Shown piece by piece: positions 43,878-54,946 of a stretch of 56,934 nucleotides of DNA; the first letter of the stretch is position 1, and each line of letters starts with the position of its first letter. Source of the stretch: Bradyrhizobium sp. WSM1743 (GTDB lineage Bacteria > Pseudomonadota > Alphaproteobacteria > Rhizobiales > Xanthobacteraceae); assembly GCF_000473065.1 (NCBI RefSeq), contig NZ_KI421492.1, forward strand, positions 65,830-122,763. The letters are read 5' to 3'. The translations under genes were made by a program, and so were the position numbers. The notes below the pieces were generated by a model. That model saw only the letters and a program-made list of their open reading frames with translations, was not told the origin of the DNA and made no database searches.

Positions 43878-45989
43878 ATGCCGAGGATCGATTTGCCCAA
43901 CAGCAGCAGCAAGACCGCCCCCGTCGCCCCGCGCCGGCCGCATTCCTTCACGCGGCACGGCATCGCCGTGACCGACGACTATGCCTGGCTGAAGGATGCG
44001 AAATGGCAGGAGGTGCTGCGCGACCCCAACGTGCTCGATCCTGATATCCGCAAATATCTGGATGAAGAGAACGGCTACACCGAAAGCTTGCTCGGACACA
44101 CCGCGGGCCTGCAGAAGACGCTGGTGCGCGAGATGCGGGGGCGGATCAAGGAGGACGATTCCAGTGTGCCGTCACCCGACGGACCCTTTGCCTATTTCCG
44201 CCGGTTTCGCGAGGGCGGACAGCACGAGCTGTTCGGCCGCATGCCGCGCGACGGCGGCGAGGGCGAGATCGTGCTCGATGGCGATGCGCTCGCCAAGAAC
44301 CACCAATATTTCAAGTTCGGCGGCAGCCGCCACTCGTATGATCACAAGCGGCAGGCCTGGAGCGCCGACACCAAGGGCTCCGAATATTTCTCCATCCGCG
44401 TGCGCGACTGGGCGACCGGGACGGATCTCGACGATCTCGTCGAGGAGACCGACGGCGGTGTGGTCTGGGCCGCCGACTGCAAGAGCTTCTTCTATGTGAA
44501 GCTCGACGACAATCACCGGCCGATGCAGGTGTGGCGGCACAAGCTCGGCACCAAGCAGGCCGACGATACGCTGGTCTATGAGGAGCAGGATGCCGGCTGG
44601 TTCACCCATCTGCACGAGAGCACCAGCGGCCGCTTCTGCGTCATCGCCGGCGGCGACCACGAGACAAGCGAGCAGCGGCTGATCGATCTCGCCAATCCCG
44701 AAGCGCCGCCGCGCCTCGTCGCAGCGCGCGAGGAAGGCGTGCAATATTCGCTCGCCGACCGTGGCGACGAGCTGTTCATCCTCACCAATGCCGATGATGC
44801 CATCGACTTCAAGATCGTCACGGCGCCGCTTTCTTCGCCCGAGCGGGCGAACTGGCGCGACCTGATCCCGTATCGGCCCGGCATCTACATCATCGACATC
44901 GATCTCTATGCCGGCCATCTGGTGCGGCTCGAGCGCGCGCATGCGCTGCCGGCGATCGTGATCCGCGATCTTGCGACCAAGGAAGAGCACGCCATCGCTT
45001 TCGACGAGGCCGCCTATTCGCTGGATACGATGGGCTCCTACGAATTCGAGACGACGAATTTGCGCTTTGCCTATTCGTCGATGACGACGTCGTCGGAAGT
45101 CTACGATTACGACATGGTCAAGCGCACGCGCGTGCTGCGCAAGCGGCAGGAGATCCCGTCCGGCCACGATGCTGCCGACTACGTCACCACGCGCATCATG
45201 GCGAAATCGCATGACGGCGCCGAGGTGCCGGTCTCGATCCTCCATCGCCGCGGGCTCAAGCTCGACGGCTCGGCGCCTCTGCTGCTCTACGGCTACGGCT
45301 CCTACGGCATGGCGATGCCGGCCTCGTTCAGCGCCAACCGCCTGTCGCTGGTCGACCGCGGCTTCGTCTACGCCATCGCCCATATCCGCGGCGGCGCCGA
45401 CAAGGGCTGGGGCTGGTATCTCGACGGCAAGCGCGAGAAGAAGACGAACTCGTTCGACGATTTCGCAGCCAGCGCCCGCGCGCTGATCGATGCGAAGTAC
45501 ACCAGCGCCAAGCGCATCGTCGGCCACGGCGGCTCGGCCGGCGGCATGCTGATGGGCGCGGTCGCAAACCGCGCCGGCGAATTGTTCGCCGGCATCGTCG
45601 CCGAGGTGCCGTTCGTCGACGTGCTCAACACCATGCTCGACGACACGCTGCCGCTGACACCGCCGGAATGGCCGGAATGGGGCAACCCGATCGAGAGCGA
45701 GACGGATTTTCGCACCATCCTGTCCTACTCGCCTTACGACAATGTCGCGGCGAAGGACTATCCGGCGATTTTGGCGATGGGCGGATTGACCGATCCGCGC
45801 GTCACCTATTGGGAGCCCGCCAAGTGGATCGCGCGCCTGCGCGCTACCATGAGCGGCGGCGGCCCGGTCCTGCTCCGCACCAACATGGGCGCCGGCCACG
45901 GCGGCGCCTCGGGACGCTTCGACCGGCTCGACGAAGTCGCGATCGTGTATGCGTTCGCGCTGTGGGCGGCGGGCATGGCGGAGGCGTGA
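43878..45989 (+). CDS. S9 family oligopeptidase (oligopeptidase B-like)
   Basis: This 703-residue serine peptidase has an N-terminal beta-propeller (about 75-420) that restricts access to short peptides and a C-terminal alpha/beta-hydrolase domain. The catalytic triad is S553 in GHGGSAGGMLMG, D639 in GGLTDPRV and H674 in GAGHGGASGRF. The length and arrangement fit PtrB, which cuts after basic residues; prolyl oligopeptidase is the alternative. There is no signal peptide, so it is cytoplasmic. The start at 43878 lacks a clear ribosome-binding site. Confidence 0.92.
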   Translation: MPRIDLPNSSSKTAPVAPRRPHSFTRHGIAVTDDYAWLKDAKWQEVLRDPNVLDPDIRKYLDEENGYTESLLGHTAGLQKTLVREMRGRIKEDDSSVPSPDGPFAYFRRFREGGQHELFGRMPRDGGEGEIVLDGDALAKNHQYFKFGGSRHSYDHKRQAWSADTKGSEYFSIRVRDWATGTDLDDLVEETDGGVVWAADCKSFFYVKLDDNHRPMQVWRHKLGTKQADDTLVYEEQDAGWFTHLHESTSGRFCVIAGGDHETSEQRLIDLANPEAPPRLVAAREEGVQYSLADRGDELFILTNADDAIDFKIVTAPLSSPERANWRDLIPYRPGIYIIDIDLYAGHLVRLERAHALPAIVIRDLATKEEHAIAFDEAAYSLDTMGSYEFETTNLRFAYSSMTTSSEVYDYDMVKRTRVLRKRQEIPSGHDAADYVTTRIMAKSHDGAEVPVSILHRRGLKLDGSAPLLLYGYGSYGMAMPASFSANRLSLVDRGFVYAIAHIRGGADKGWGWYLDGKREKKTNSFDDFAASARALIDAKYTSAKRIVGHGGSAGGMLMGAVANRAGELFAGIVAEVPFVDVLNTMLDDTLPLTPPEWPEWGNPIESETDFRTILSYSPYDNVAAKDYPAILAMGGLTDPRVTYWEPAKWIARLRATMSGGGPVLLRTNMGAGHGGASGRFDRLDEVAIVYAFALWAAGMAEA

Positions 45990-45996
45990 CTCTTCT

Positions 45997-46024
45997 CCCT
46001 CTCCCCGTTCTTACGGGGAGAGGG
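45997..46024. terminator. Bidirectional hairpin between S9 peptidase and RraA-like gene
   Basis: A perfect 12-bp stem (45997-46008 with 46013-46024) has loop TCTT. It lies in the convergent gap and could end both transcripts, though no long T-tract follows. The following bases (GTCGGGGTGAGGGG) are typical of a further rhizobial repeat type. Confidence 0.6.
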
Positions 46025-46097
46025 TCGGGGTGAGGGGCTCTATCCGCGAACACGCCAGCAGTCGCGGAGACTCCGCAAGCGGGGAGAGGCGAAGAAA

Positions 46098-46817
46098 CTA
46101 CCTCCCGTTCTTCTTCCGCCATTCCGCAAAATCGGTGAGCGTCTGCGGATCGGTGGCGGGATAGAGGCCGAAGATGCCGCGGCCCTTGCCGACTTCCTCG
46201 GTGACGAAGTCCTCGAACGCGGTCATCTCGAAAGTTTCGTCCGCGATCTCGTCGGCGAGATGCGCGGGGATGACGATGACGCCGTCGGCATCGCCGAGGA
46301 TGACGTCGCCGGGGAACACCGGCGCATCGCCGCAGCCGATCGGGACGTTGATCTCGATGGCCTGGTGCAGCGTGAGGTTGGTCGGCGCGCTGGGACGATG
46401 GTGGTAGGCGGGAATTCCGAGCTTGGCGATCTCTGCGGAATCGCGAAGGCCGCCATCGGTGACGACGCCGGCGACGCCGCGCTTCATCAGCCGCGTCACC
46501 AGGATCGCGCCGGCTGAGGCCGCGCGCGCGTCCTTGCGGCTGTCCATCACCAGCACCGCGCCCGGCGGACAATCCTCGACCGCCTTGCGCTGCGGATGGG
46601 AGCGATCCCTGAAGACGTCGATGGTGTTGAGGTCCTCGCGCGCCGGCATGTAGCGCAGCGTGAAGGCCTCGCCGACCATGGTCGGCTGGTCCGGGCCGAC
46701 CGGATGCACGTCCTGGATCATCTGGATGCGCAGGCCGCGCTTGAACAAGGCGGTGGCGACGGTGGCAGTGGAGACGGATTTGAGCTTGTTGCGGGTGGCT
46801 TCGCTGAGTTTTGTCAT
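46098..46817 (-). CDS. RraA-like / HMG-CHA aldolase family protein
   Basis: This 239-residue protein carries the family core VTDGGLRDSAEIAKLGIP and GCGDAPVFPGDVILGDADGVIVIP. Members are either RNase E inhibitors (RraA) or metal-dependent aldolases and decarboxylases of 4-hydroxy-4-methyl-2-oxoglutarate-like acids. The R-D pair in GGLRD is the catalytic and metal site of the aldolases. Because it follows a sugar-acid dehydratase on the same strand, a role in carbohydrate-acid breakdown is likelier than RNA control. The open frame continues upstream into a palindrome; ATG 46817 is the sensible start. Confidence 0.88.
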   Translation of the reverse strand: MTKLSEATRNKLKSVSTATVATALFKRGLRIQMIQDVHPVGPDQPTMVGEAFTLRYMPAREDLNTIDVFRDRSHPQRKAVEDCPPGAVLVMDSRKDARAASAGAILVTRLMKRGVAGVVTDGGLRDSAEIAKLGIPAYHHRPSAPTNLTLHQAIEINVPIGCGDAPVFPGDVILGDADGVIVIPAHLADEIADETFEMTAFEDFVTEEVGKGRGIFGLYPATDPQTLTDFAEWRKKNGR

Positions 46818-46835
46818 CTCGTACTCTTTCTTGTC

Positions 46836-46926
46836 GTCATTCCGGGGCGGCGAAGCCGAACTATGGTGCGCAGTTGCGCACCTGAGAATCTCGAAGTTCC
46901 GGGTTCGCTTCGCGCCCCGGAACGAC
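46836..46926. repeat. Intergenic palindrome, family C (copy 2)
   Basis: GTCATTCCGGGGCGGCGAA and TTCGCGCCCCGGAACGAC are near-perfect inverted ends, with an inner hairpin GGTGCGCAGTTGCGCACC. It lies between the dehydratase and RraA-like genes of one operon. Confidence 0.82.
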
Positions 46927-46930
46927 AGCA

Positions 46931-48663
<1,733 letters not shown>

Positions 48664-48667
<4 letters not shown>

Positions 48668-48864
48668 GATTGCGTGCCCCATTTCTGGACGGTGTTCCGC
48701 TCGATGGCGCGGAAGATCAGGTTCTCGACAAAGAGCCCGATGATGATCACGGTCAAGAGGCCTGCGAAGACCGCAGGTATGTCGAGCAGGTTGCGGTTCT
48801 CGAACCAACCGAGCCCGCCCTGGCCCGAGGACACGCCGAGCGAGCTCGACAAGATCCGGAGTCT
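48664..48864 (-). pseudogene. ABC transporter permease, C-terminal remnant
   Basis: About 65 codons remain, encoding SGQGGLGWFENRNLLDIPAV, a hydrophobic helix (GLLTVIIIGLFVENLIF) and the terminal RAIERNTVQKWGTQS. These are the last residues of an SsuC/TauC-type permease, normally about 250-290 residues long. Upstream, a TGA stops the frame at 48865-48867, and no further permease sequence follows. The break lies at a pair of ATCCGGAGT direct repeats (48854-48862, 48867-48875). Its end overlaps the start of the dehydratase. Confidence 0.85.
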
Positions 48865-48910
48865 TCATCCGGAGTATTTGGCCAATTAGACAGGGCGATC
48901 GGCGTCACGA

Positions 48911-48940
48911 AGGCCAATGCACGCAATCGTGCATAGGCCT
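48911..48940. promoter_or_regulatory. 30-base dyad upstream of the permease remnant
   Basis: The arms AGGCCAATGCACG and CGTGCATAGGCCT are inverted with one mismatch around CAAT. The inner half-site GCCTATGCACGA (minus strand, 48938-48927) recurs exactly in the hppD/Lrp gap. It may be the surviving operator of the lost transport operon, or serve the response-regulator gene on the other side. Confidence 0.5.
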
Positions 48941-49087
48941 GGCCGTAGAATTTTGGCTTAAACGAGCATTCACCGGGACACTCGCGAACTGCTTGCAGGC
49001 CGGATGGAATCCGCGCAACAATTTCGTGTTTATTGGTTTGATTTGCGGTCGCTGGGGCGTTCCATCAGACCTCGGAGGATTTCGGGC

Positions 49088-49448
49088 GTGGCCAACATCC
49101 TGATCGCGGATGACGATCCGGCCGTACAGATCACCATTCGGCTGCTGCTGGAACGGGCCGGTCATCACGTAACGGTCGCCGGCGATGGCCGCAACGGACC
49201 GGCGTTGTTCGAGGCCAGCCAGTTCGACCTGCTGTTTCTCGATATCTTCATGCCCGGAATGGACGGACTGGAGACGATGCGTCGCATTCGGGCGCTGGCC
49301 CCGGCGGAGCCGGACTTCCTGAAGATGGCGACCAAGCTAGGCAAGCCTGCAAAAGCCGTTCCGACCCGGCGCACTGCTTGCCGTGGTCGATGGTTGCCTG
49401 AAGGCGGGCGAGACGGAGGGGTCCGATGTCCGCTCCGGCCGCCGATGA
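49088..49448 (+). pseudogene. Receiver-domain response regulator, deleted and frameshifted
   Basis: GTG at 49088 follows GGAGGATTTCGGG. The N-terminal half is intact: NILIADDDPAVQITIRLLLE and FDLLFLDIFMPGMDGLETM hold the acidic pocket and phospho-acceptor. After RRIRALAP the fourth strand is missing. After FLKMATKLG the frame shifts: from 49347 another frame reads LQKPFRPGALLAVVDGCLKA and ends at the TGA 49446-49448. The conserved lysine (KPF) is thus out of frame. It overlaps the start of the hybrid kinase, which was probably its partner. A sequencing error could explain the shift but not the missing strand. Confidence 0.8.
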
Positions 49449-52400
49449 CAAGAACACCTCCTCAAGGCAGAAACGGCGCGGCGATACGGCCACTCCTGCG
49501 AATATCCCAATGAGACTTGCAACGACGCTGGCAACGCGGCTGGCCATCGCGATGATCCTGCTGGTGGCGGTCACCGTGGCCGCAGTCGGATGGCTCGGCT
49601 ATCGCAACACCACACAGGCCGTCATTCCGCGGGTCCTGGAGCGGGTCGAAGCCCAGTCCCGCCTGCTGGCAGCCAATCTCGAATCCTACGTCGCCGGCGC
49701 TCGCGGCGATTTGACCGGCTATCGCTCCGCCGCGGCAATCAATGGCCTGATCCGCGCTCACCTCGGTGGAGGAATCGACGCTTCCGACGGCGTCTCCGAG
49801 AAAACCTGGCGCGAGCGCATCGCGGCCCGGCTTGCTGCCGAGATCGATGCCAAGCCCAGCTATGGACAGTTTCGAATCATCGGTCTCGACGATAACCAGC
49901 GCGAGCTGGTCCGCGTCGACCGCTCCGGCCCGAATGGGACGGCCCGGATCGTCCCCGACGGCGAACTGGAGGGCAAGGGCGAGCGAGCCTATTTCCAGGA
50001 AACGATACGGCTGGCGCCGGGCGAGATCTATGTTTCGCCCGTCGATCTCGCCACGCGGCAGGGCGGGACCACGGAGCCGCACGTTCCGACTCTTCGCGTC
50101 GCGACGCCCTTGTTCACGCCGGACAACAAGCCGTTCGGAATCGTCATCGCCAATATCGACATGCGCCCGGCGCTCGACCGCATCCGCTCGACCAGGAGTT
50201 CGGGAGGAGAGCTCTATGTCGTGAATTCGCGCGGCGACTATCTCGTCCATCCCGACCGCACACAGGAATTCGGCTCATTGCGCGGCCATTCCACCAACTG
50301 GCGCAATGACTTTCCATTCTTCTCGGCCCTGGCTGGCACGTCGGACGTAGCCACGCGGCTCACGACCGATGAGTCGGGCCGGCCGAGCGGCGCGGCCATC
50401 GCGCCGGCACTGCTTGCGAGCAAGGAATGGGTCGCCATCATCGTGACCGTTCCCCCGTCCGTCTTCGGCCGTGTGCCGGCCGCCATTCAAAAGACGTCCC
50501 TGCTCGTCGGCGTGCTTGCCGTTCTCGCCGCGGCCGCGCTCGCAGTGCTGCTGGCGCGCTCATTGACCCGCCCGATCGGGCGTCTGACCAAGGCGGTGGA
50601 GGCCATCGGCAGCGGACGGCCGGCGGACATACCCGTCGATGCCAGCGGCGAGACCGGCGTGCTGGCACGGGCCTTTGCCCAGATGGTCGAGGAAACCCGG
50701 GCGAAAACAGCCGCGCTCGAACGCGAGATCGAGGAGCATCGCCGCACCGAGGCTGCGCGAAGCCATCACGCGGCGCGCGAGAGCTTGTTCAGCGCCGCGG
50801 TGGAATCCTCCGACGATGCGATCGTGATGCAGACGCTCGATGCCGTCATCACGGGTTGGAATCCGGCCGCCGAGCGTCTTTATGGCTATTCGGCGGATGA
50901 GGCGATCGGCAAGCCCACGTCGATCATTGTGCCGCCCGACCGCCGTGAGCATGGCAAGGACTATTTGCGGCGGATCGCGCGGGGTGAGCCGATCGAACGC
51001 TTCGAGACGGTGCGCCTGCGCAAGGACGGCACTCCGGTCGAGATCTCGCTCGGCCTCTCGCCGATCAGGGGACCGTCGGGCGAGATCATCGGCGCCTCCG
51101 GATCTGCGCGCAGCCTGACCGAGGCACGCCGCGCCGAGCGGGCACTGCAGCAGCAGCTCGAGGAGCGGCGCCAGATCTTCGAAACGTCGCAGGACCTGAT
51201 CATGGTCATGGATGCGCGGGGCCATATCGTGCAGATCAGCCCGAGCAGCGAGACCATTCTCGGCTATCGGCCGGACGAGATGATCGGCCGCAGCGGCGCC
51301 GACTTCGCGCATCCCGACCATCTGGAGCAGTCCCGCGCGGACATGCGCGCGGTGCGGCGTGGCGAACATCGCAAGCTCGGCGACACCCGCTGCTTGCACA
51401 AGAACGGACACGAGGTCTGGCTGTCCTGGCTCGGCAACTGGTCCGAGCAGGCGCAGCGTTTCTTCTTCGTCGGACGCGACATGACGGAGGCGCGGCTCGC
51501 GCAGGAATCGCTCCGCGAGAGCGAGCGCCTCGCCCGCAACATCGTCGAGACCGCGCTCGATGGTTTTGTGCAAATCGACGAAACCGGAACGATACTGGAC
51601 TGGAACTCGCAGGCCGAGAGAATCTTTGGCTGGCTTCGTAGCGAGGCGATCGGCCGGAAGCTCACCACATTAATCATACCAGAAGCTCAGCGGTCCGCAC
51701 ACACGGCCGGCATGGAGCGTTTCCTGGCGACCGGAGAAACCGCAATCCTCGGCCGCCGTTTCGATATCGAGGCCCAGCGCCGTAACGGAACCGCTATCAA
51801 GGTCGAACTCAGCATTACCGAGCTGAAACGCCGCGATGGCTTTGTGTTCAACGGATTCATCCGCGACCTCACCGAGAAGATGGCCGCCGAGGAGCGCATC
51901 CGCCATGCCGAGAAGATGGAGGCCGTCGGCCAGCTCACCGGCGGCGTGGCGCATGACTTCAACAACATTCTCACCGTCATCACCGGGACGATCGAGATTC
52001 TCGCGGACGCGGTCGCGAAAGAGCCGCAGCTCGCGGCCATCACGAAGATGATCGACGAGGCCGCCGCGCGCGGCGCCGATCTGACCCAGCACCTGCTCGC
52101 CTTCGCGCGCAAGCAGCCGCTGCAGCCGCGCGAGATCGACATCAACTCGCTGATCGTCGACACCGCGAAGCTGTTGCGGCCAACGCTGGGCGAGCAGATC
52201 CAGATCGAATCGGTGTTCGAGGACGAGAATTGCGTCGGGATCGTCGATCCCAACCAGCTCACCACCGCGATCCTCAACCTCGCGCTCAATGCTCGCGACG
52301 CCATGCCCGGCGGCGGCAAGCTGATCCTGGAGACTGGCGTCGCCTATCTCGATGAGGTGTATGCCAGCGCGAACGATGTGCCGCCGGGGCACTATGTGCT

Positions 52401-53028
52401 GATCGCCGTGAGCGACACCGGCACCGGGATCCCTGCGAACATGCTGGCCAGGGTATTCGACCCCTTCTTCACCTCGAAGGGACCGGGCAAAGGCACCGGG
52501 CTCGGGCTTTCGATGGTCTACGGCTTCATCAAGCAGTCCGCAGGTCACATCAAGATATATAGCGAGGAGGGCCACGGCACCACGATCAAGATGTATCTGC
52601 CGCCCGGCAAGACGCCGACAGCGGTCGGCGAGGGCGTGACGCCCGCGACGATCGAGGGCGGACACGAGACGATCCTCGTCGTCGAGGACGACCGGCTGGT
52701 GCGGGACTACGTGCTGGCGCAGCTGCATTCGCTGGGTTACGTCACCTTGCAGGCCGCGAACGCCGCCGAGGCGCTCGCGATCGTCGCCGCCGGGAAGCCG
52801 TTCGACCTGCTGTTCACCGACGTCATCATGCCCGGCAAAATGAACGGACGGCAGCTCGCCGACGAGCTTCAGAAGACGCGCCCCGATCTCAAGGTGGTCT
52901 ACACGTCAGGCTATACCGAGAACGCGATCATCCACCACGGCCGGCTGGATTCGGGTGTTCTGTTGCTCGCAAAGCCCTATCGCAAATCGGATCTGGCGCG
53001 GATCATCCGCAAGGCGCTGCAGGCATAG
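49426..53028 (+). CDS. Hybrid sensor histidine kinase with Cache, HAMP, three PAS and receiver domains
   Basis: The 1200 residues run as follows: TM1 (about 35-58), a periplasmic double-Cache sensor (about 60-345), TM2 (about 352-374), HAMP (to about 430), PAS1 (about 450-570), PAS2 (about 577-695), PAS3 (about 702-825), HisKA, HATPase and a C-terminal receiver. The phospho-histidine is H843 (GGVAHDFNNILTVI). HATPase motifs are LNLALNARDAMPGGGKL and GTGLGLSMVYGFIKQSAGH. The receiver aspartate is D1132 (LLFTDVIMPGKMNG). The ligand is probably a small organic molecule. The ATG follows GGAGGGGTCCG, overlapping the broken response regulator. Confidence 0.94.
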   Translation: MSAPAADDKNTSSRQKRRGDTATPANIPMRLATTLATRLAIAMILLVAVTVAAVGWLGYRNTTQAVIPRVLERVEAQSRLLAANLESYVAGARGDLTGYRSAAAINGLIRAHLGGGIDASDGVSEKTWRERIAARLAAEIDAKPSYGQFRIIGLDDNQRELVRVDRSGPNGTARIVPDGELEGKGERAYFQETIRLAPGEIYVSPVDLATRQGGTTEPHVPTLRVATPLFTPDNKPFGIVIANIDMRPALDRIRSTRSSGGELYVVNSRGDYLVHPDRTQEFGSLRGHSTNWRNDFPFFSALAGTSDVATRLTTDESGRPSGAAIAPALLASKEWVAIIVTVPPSVFGRVPAAIQKTSLLVGVLAVLAAAALAVLLARSLTRPIGRLTKAVEAIGSGRPADIPVDASGETGVLARAFAQMVEETRAKTAALEREIEEHRRTEAARSHHAARESLFSAAVESSDDAIVMQTLDAVITGWNPAAERLYGYSADEAIGKPTSIIVPPDRREHGKDYLRRIARGEPIERFETVRLRKDGTPVEISLGLSPIRGPSGEIIGASGSARSLTEARRAERALQQQLEERRQIFETSQDLIMVMDARGHIVQISPSSETILGYRPDEMIGRSGADFAHPDHLEQSRADMRAVRRGEHRKLGDTRCLHKNGHEVWLSWLGNWSEQAQRFFFVGRDMTEARLAQESLRESERLARNIVETALDGFVQIDETGTILDWNSQAERIFGWLRSEAIGRKLTTLIIPEAQRSAHTAGMERFLATGETAILGRRFDIEAQRRNGTAIKVELSITELKRRDGFVFNGFIRDLTEKMAAEERIRHAEKMEAVGQLTGGVAHDFNNILTVITGTIEILADAVAKEPQLAAITKMIDEAAARGADLTQHLLAFARKQPLQPREIDINSLIVDTAKLLRPTLGEQIQIESVFEDENCVGIVDPNQLTTAILNLALNARDAMPGGGKLILETGVAYLDEVYASANDVPPGHYVLIAVSDTGTGIPANMLARVFDPFFTSKGPGKGTGLGLSMVYGFIKQSAGHIKIYSEEGHGTTIKMYLPPGKTPTAVGEGVTPATIEGGHETILVVEDDRLVRDYVLAQLHSLGYVTLQAANAAEALAIVAAGKPFDLLFTDVIMPGKMNGRQLADELQKTRPDLKVVYTSGYTENAIIHHGRLDSGVLLLAKPYRKSDLARIIRKALQA

Positions 53029-53038
53029 AGCACCATCG

Positions 53039-53172
53039 CGTGTCCCGGACAAGGCGCAGCGCGCAAGCGCTGCGACGCAGAGCCGGGACCCAGAACTGCT
53101 TGCCTTGCAATTGGAGGTATGGGCCCCGGCTCTGCAGCGCATCACTATGTGACGCGCTGCGTCCGGGGCACG
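53039..53172. repeat. Intergenic palindrome, family E (copy 2)
   Basis: CGTGTCCCGGAC and GTCCGGGGCACG are inverted ends with one mismatch. Inner arms AGAGCCGGGACCC and GGGCCCCGGCTCT match copy 1 at 41431-41560. It fills the convergent gap between the hybrid kinase and the FixJ-type regulator. Confidence 0.82.
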
Positions 53173-53192
53173 AGAGAAAAAGACCTCGCGAG

Positions 53193-53828
53193 CTACGACG
53201 CGCGCTGGGCCGCGGTCATCACGATGCGGATCAGGTCGGCGGCGTTGCGCGCGCCGAGCTTCTTCATGATGTTGGCGCGGTGGTCCTCGATTGTGCGCGG
53301 GCTGATGCCGAGCGTGCGGCCGGCTTCCTTGTTGGAGGCGCCGGAGGCGAACTGCTCCAGCACCTCGCGCTCCCTGCGCGTCAACGGCTCGCGTCCGGGG
53401 AAATGCAGCGAGCCGAATTTCGGAGACGCGTTCTCCGCCTGCCTGCGCGCATAGGCGCCGATCGCCTCGTCGAGCCGGCCGACGATCTCGCTGCCGCGGA
53501 ACGGCTTCTCGATGAAGTCGAGCGCGCCGCTCTTGATCGCGCCCACCGCCATCGCGATGTCGCCCTGCCCGGAGATCATGAAGATCGGCGCCGGATAGTC
53601 CTCGCCCTGCAACTCCTTCAGGATGTCGAGACCCGACTTTCCGGGAATATGCACGTCGAGCAGGATCGCAGCCGGTGTGCGGTTTCGCGCGACGGAGAGC
53701 AGCGCTGCGCCGTCCGCAAAACAGATCACCTCATAGCCCGCCGCCTTCAACACCATCGACAAGGTGTCGCGAACGGCAGGGTCGTCGTCGACCACGAAGA
53801 TTTCACCGCGAGAGCTTTGTTCGGCCAT
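53193..53828 (-). CDS. FixJ/NarL-type response regulator
   Basis: This 211-residue regulator has a receiver (residues 8-120: acidic D14-D16, phospho-acceptor D58 in LLDVHIPGKSG, K108 in IEKPF) and a LuxR-type helix-turn-helix (about 148-205, LTRREREVLEQFASGASNKE and SPRTIEDHRANIMKKL). It resembles FixJ in layout, but no FixL-type kinase is beside it. The convergent hybrid kinase is a possible partner only by proximity. The ATG at 53828 is chosen; ATG 53840 is close and possible. Confidence 0.92.
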   Translation of the reverse strand: MAEQSSRGEIFVVDDDPAVRDTLSMVLKAAGYEVICFADGAALLSVARNRTPAAILLDVHIPGKSGLDILKELQGEDYPAPIFMISGQGDIAMAVGAIKSGALDFIEKPFRGSEIVGRLDEAIGAYARRQAENASPKFGSLHFPGREPLTRREREVLEQFASGASNKEAGRTLGISPRTIEDHRANIMKKLGARNAADLIRIVMTAAQRAS

Positions 53829-53977
53829 GTGCCACATCCGGTTGGCATGAAGGACTCGCGTCCGCGCCAATCGTTATGGCGCTCGGCGCGGATTCGGCCC
53901 ACCCGTATTTGTACGGGACATGGACTTAACGCACAAGTAGCGGCGTGGCGCCTAATTGCAGCTGACGGAGAATATCC

Positions 53978-54259
53978 ATGCTAAATTTGGCCGACACGCC
54001 GCCTCCTGTCGCAACGCCCGAAGTCGAGAGCCGTGAGCTGATTGCGGCGGACCTTCGCTTACTGATCGCACAGATCGAGACCAGCATGCGCCGGATCGCC
54101 GCAGCCATGGATCAAGAACACGGCAGCGATCCGGAAGGTTCCGCGGACGTCTTCTTGCTCGACGACGTCACGCCCCGTTATGCCACCGCGAACGCGGCCC
54201 TCAACGCCTGCCGGGCCGGCCTCGGCCACGCCCTGCAATGCCTGTCGGAATCCGAATAG
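53978..54259 (+). CDS. Hypothetical small protein, 93 residues
   Basis: This soluble protein is rich in alanine and leucine and probably helical (RELIAADLRLLIAQIETSMR, then NAALNACRAGLGHALQCLS). The ATG follows GGAGAATATCC. I do not recognise a family. It lies between two response-regulator genes and may be a small partner of them, but nothing in the sequence shows this. Confidence 0.75.
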   Translation: MLNLADTPPPVATPEVESRELIAADLRLLIAQIETSMRRIAAAMDQEHGSDPEGSADVFLLDDVTPRYATANAALNACRAGLGHALQCLSESE

Positions 54260-54301
54260 CGCGGCGGACGACCGCGTCCGATCGCATAGCAGCTCCGCGC
54301 T

Positions 54302-54805
54302 TTAGGCGCGGTGCCGTTCCACGATCGCGTCGTTGGCGACACCGCCCCAGGTGTGGATCGCCGGCAGGCCCATCGCGGTCTTGCCGAGATTGGCGAGGCT
54401 GATGCGCAGAGCCGCGAGATCCAGCGGCTTCGGCAGACTTTGAAGCTCGATCCCGACGGAACGGGCGAAGCTGCGGGCGGCACTGCGGCGCTTGCCGTCC
54501 ATGCCGCTGATGACGATCACGGAGCCTGCAAATTTCACGCTCGCCATCTCGCGCAGCACGTCGATGCCGTCGCCGTCCTCCAGCACGAGATCGAGCGTCA
54601 CGCAGTCAAAGCGCGCAGCGCGGAGCTTCTCGATCGCGTCCGCCACGGATGGCGCCACGGTGACTTCGTGGCCGGCCTGCTTGGCGGCGACCGTGATCAG
54701 GCGGCGCTGCGTGGCGTCATCGTCGACCACCAGGAGCTGAAGCGCACGCCGCTCGGCGACGTCGGGCAGGTTTGACGGGATGGGGGAAAGAGAACTTCTG
54801 GGCAT
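54302..54805 (-). CDS. Stand-alone receiver-domain protein
   Basis: This 167-residue protein has one receiver domain. The acidic pocket is D28-D30 (LLVVDDDATQRRL), the phospho-acceptor is D72 (VTLDLVLEDGDGIDVL) and K126 lies in SLPKPLD. There is no DNA-binding or enzyme domain; a short C-terminal extension follows (about 140-167). It is probably a phosphorelay intermediate or a protein that works by binding a partner. It ends 42 bases from the convergent 93-residue protein gene. Confidence 0.88.
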   Translation of the reverse strand: MPRSSLSPIPSNLPDVAERRALQLLVVDDDATQRRLITVAAKQAGHEVTVAPSVADAIEKLRAARFDCVTLDLVLEDGDGIDVLREMASVKFAGSVIVISGMDGKRRSAARSFARSVGIELQSLPKPLDLAALRISLANLGKTAMGLPAIHTWGGVANDAIVERHRA

Positions 54806-54946
54806 TGCCGTATCCTGAGATTGAGACCGTCAACGGATACACGGCTCGCGCTTAGGGCACGTAAAGCTGATGCGGCCAATTGATTCTGATATTTTCAGCA
54901 ATTGTGAAGCAACGTATCGGAAAGAGTGGCGACGACTGCGGCCAGA

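Noticed and set aside
44172..45899. 575-codon minus-strand frame
   Set aside because: Mirror of the S9 peptidase with a complete catalytic triad.
49446..49512. Later start of the hybrid kinase at ATG 49510
   Set aside because: The ATG at 49426 has the strong GGAGG; the later start would leave no ribosome-binding site, though it cannot be excluded.
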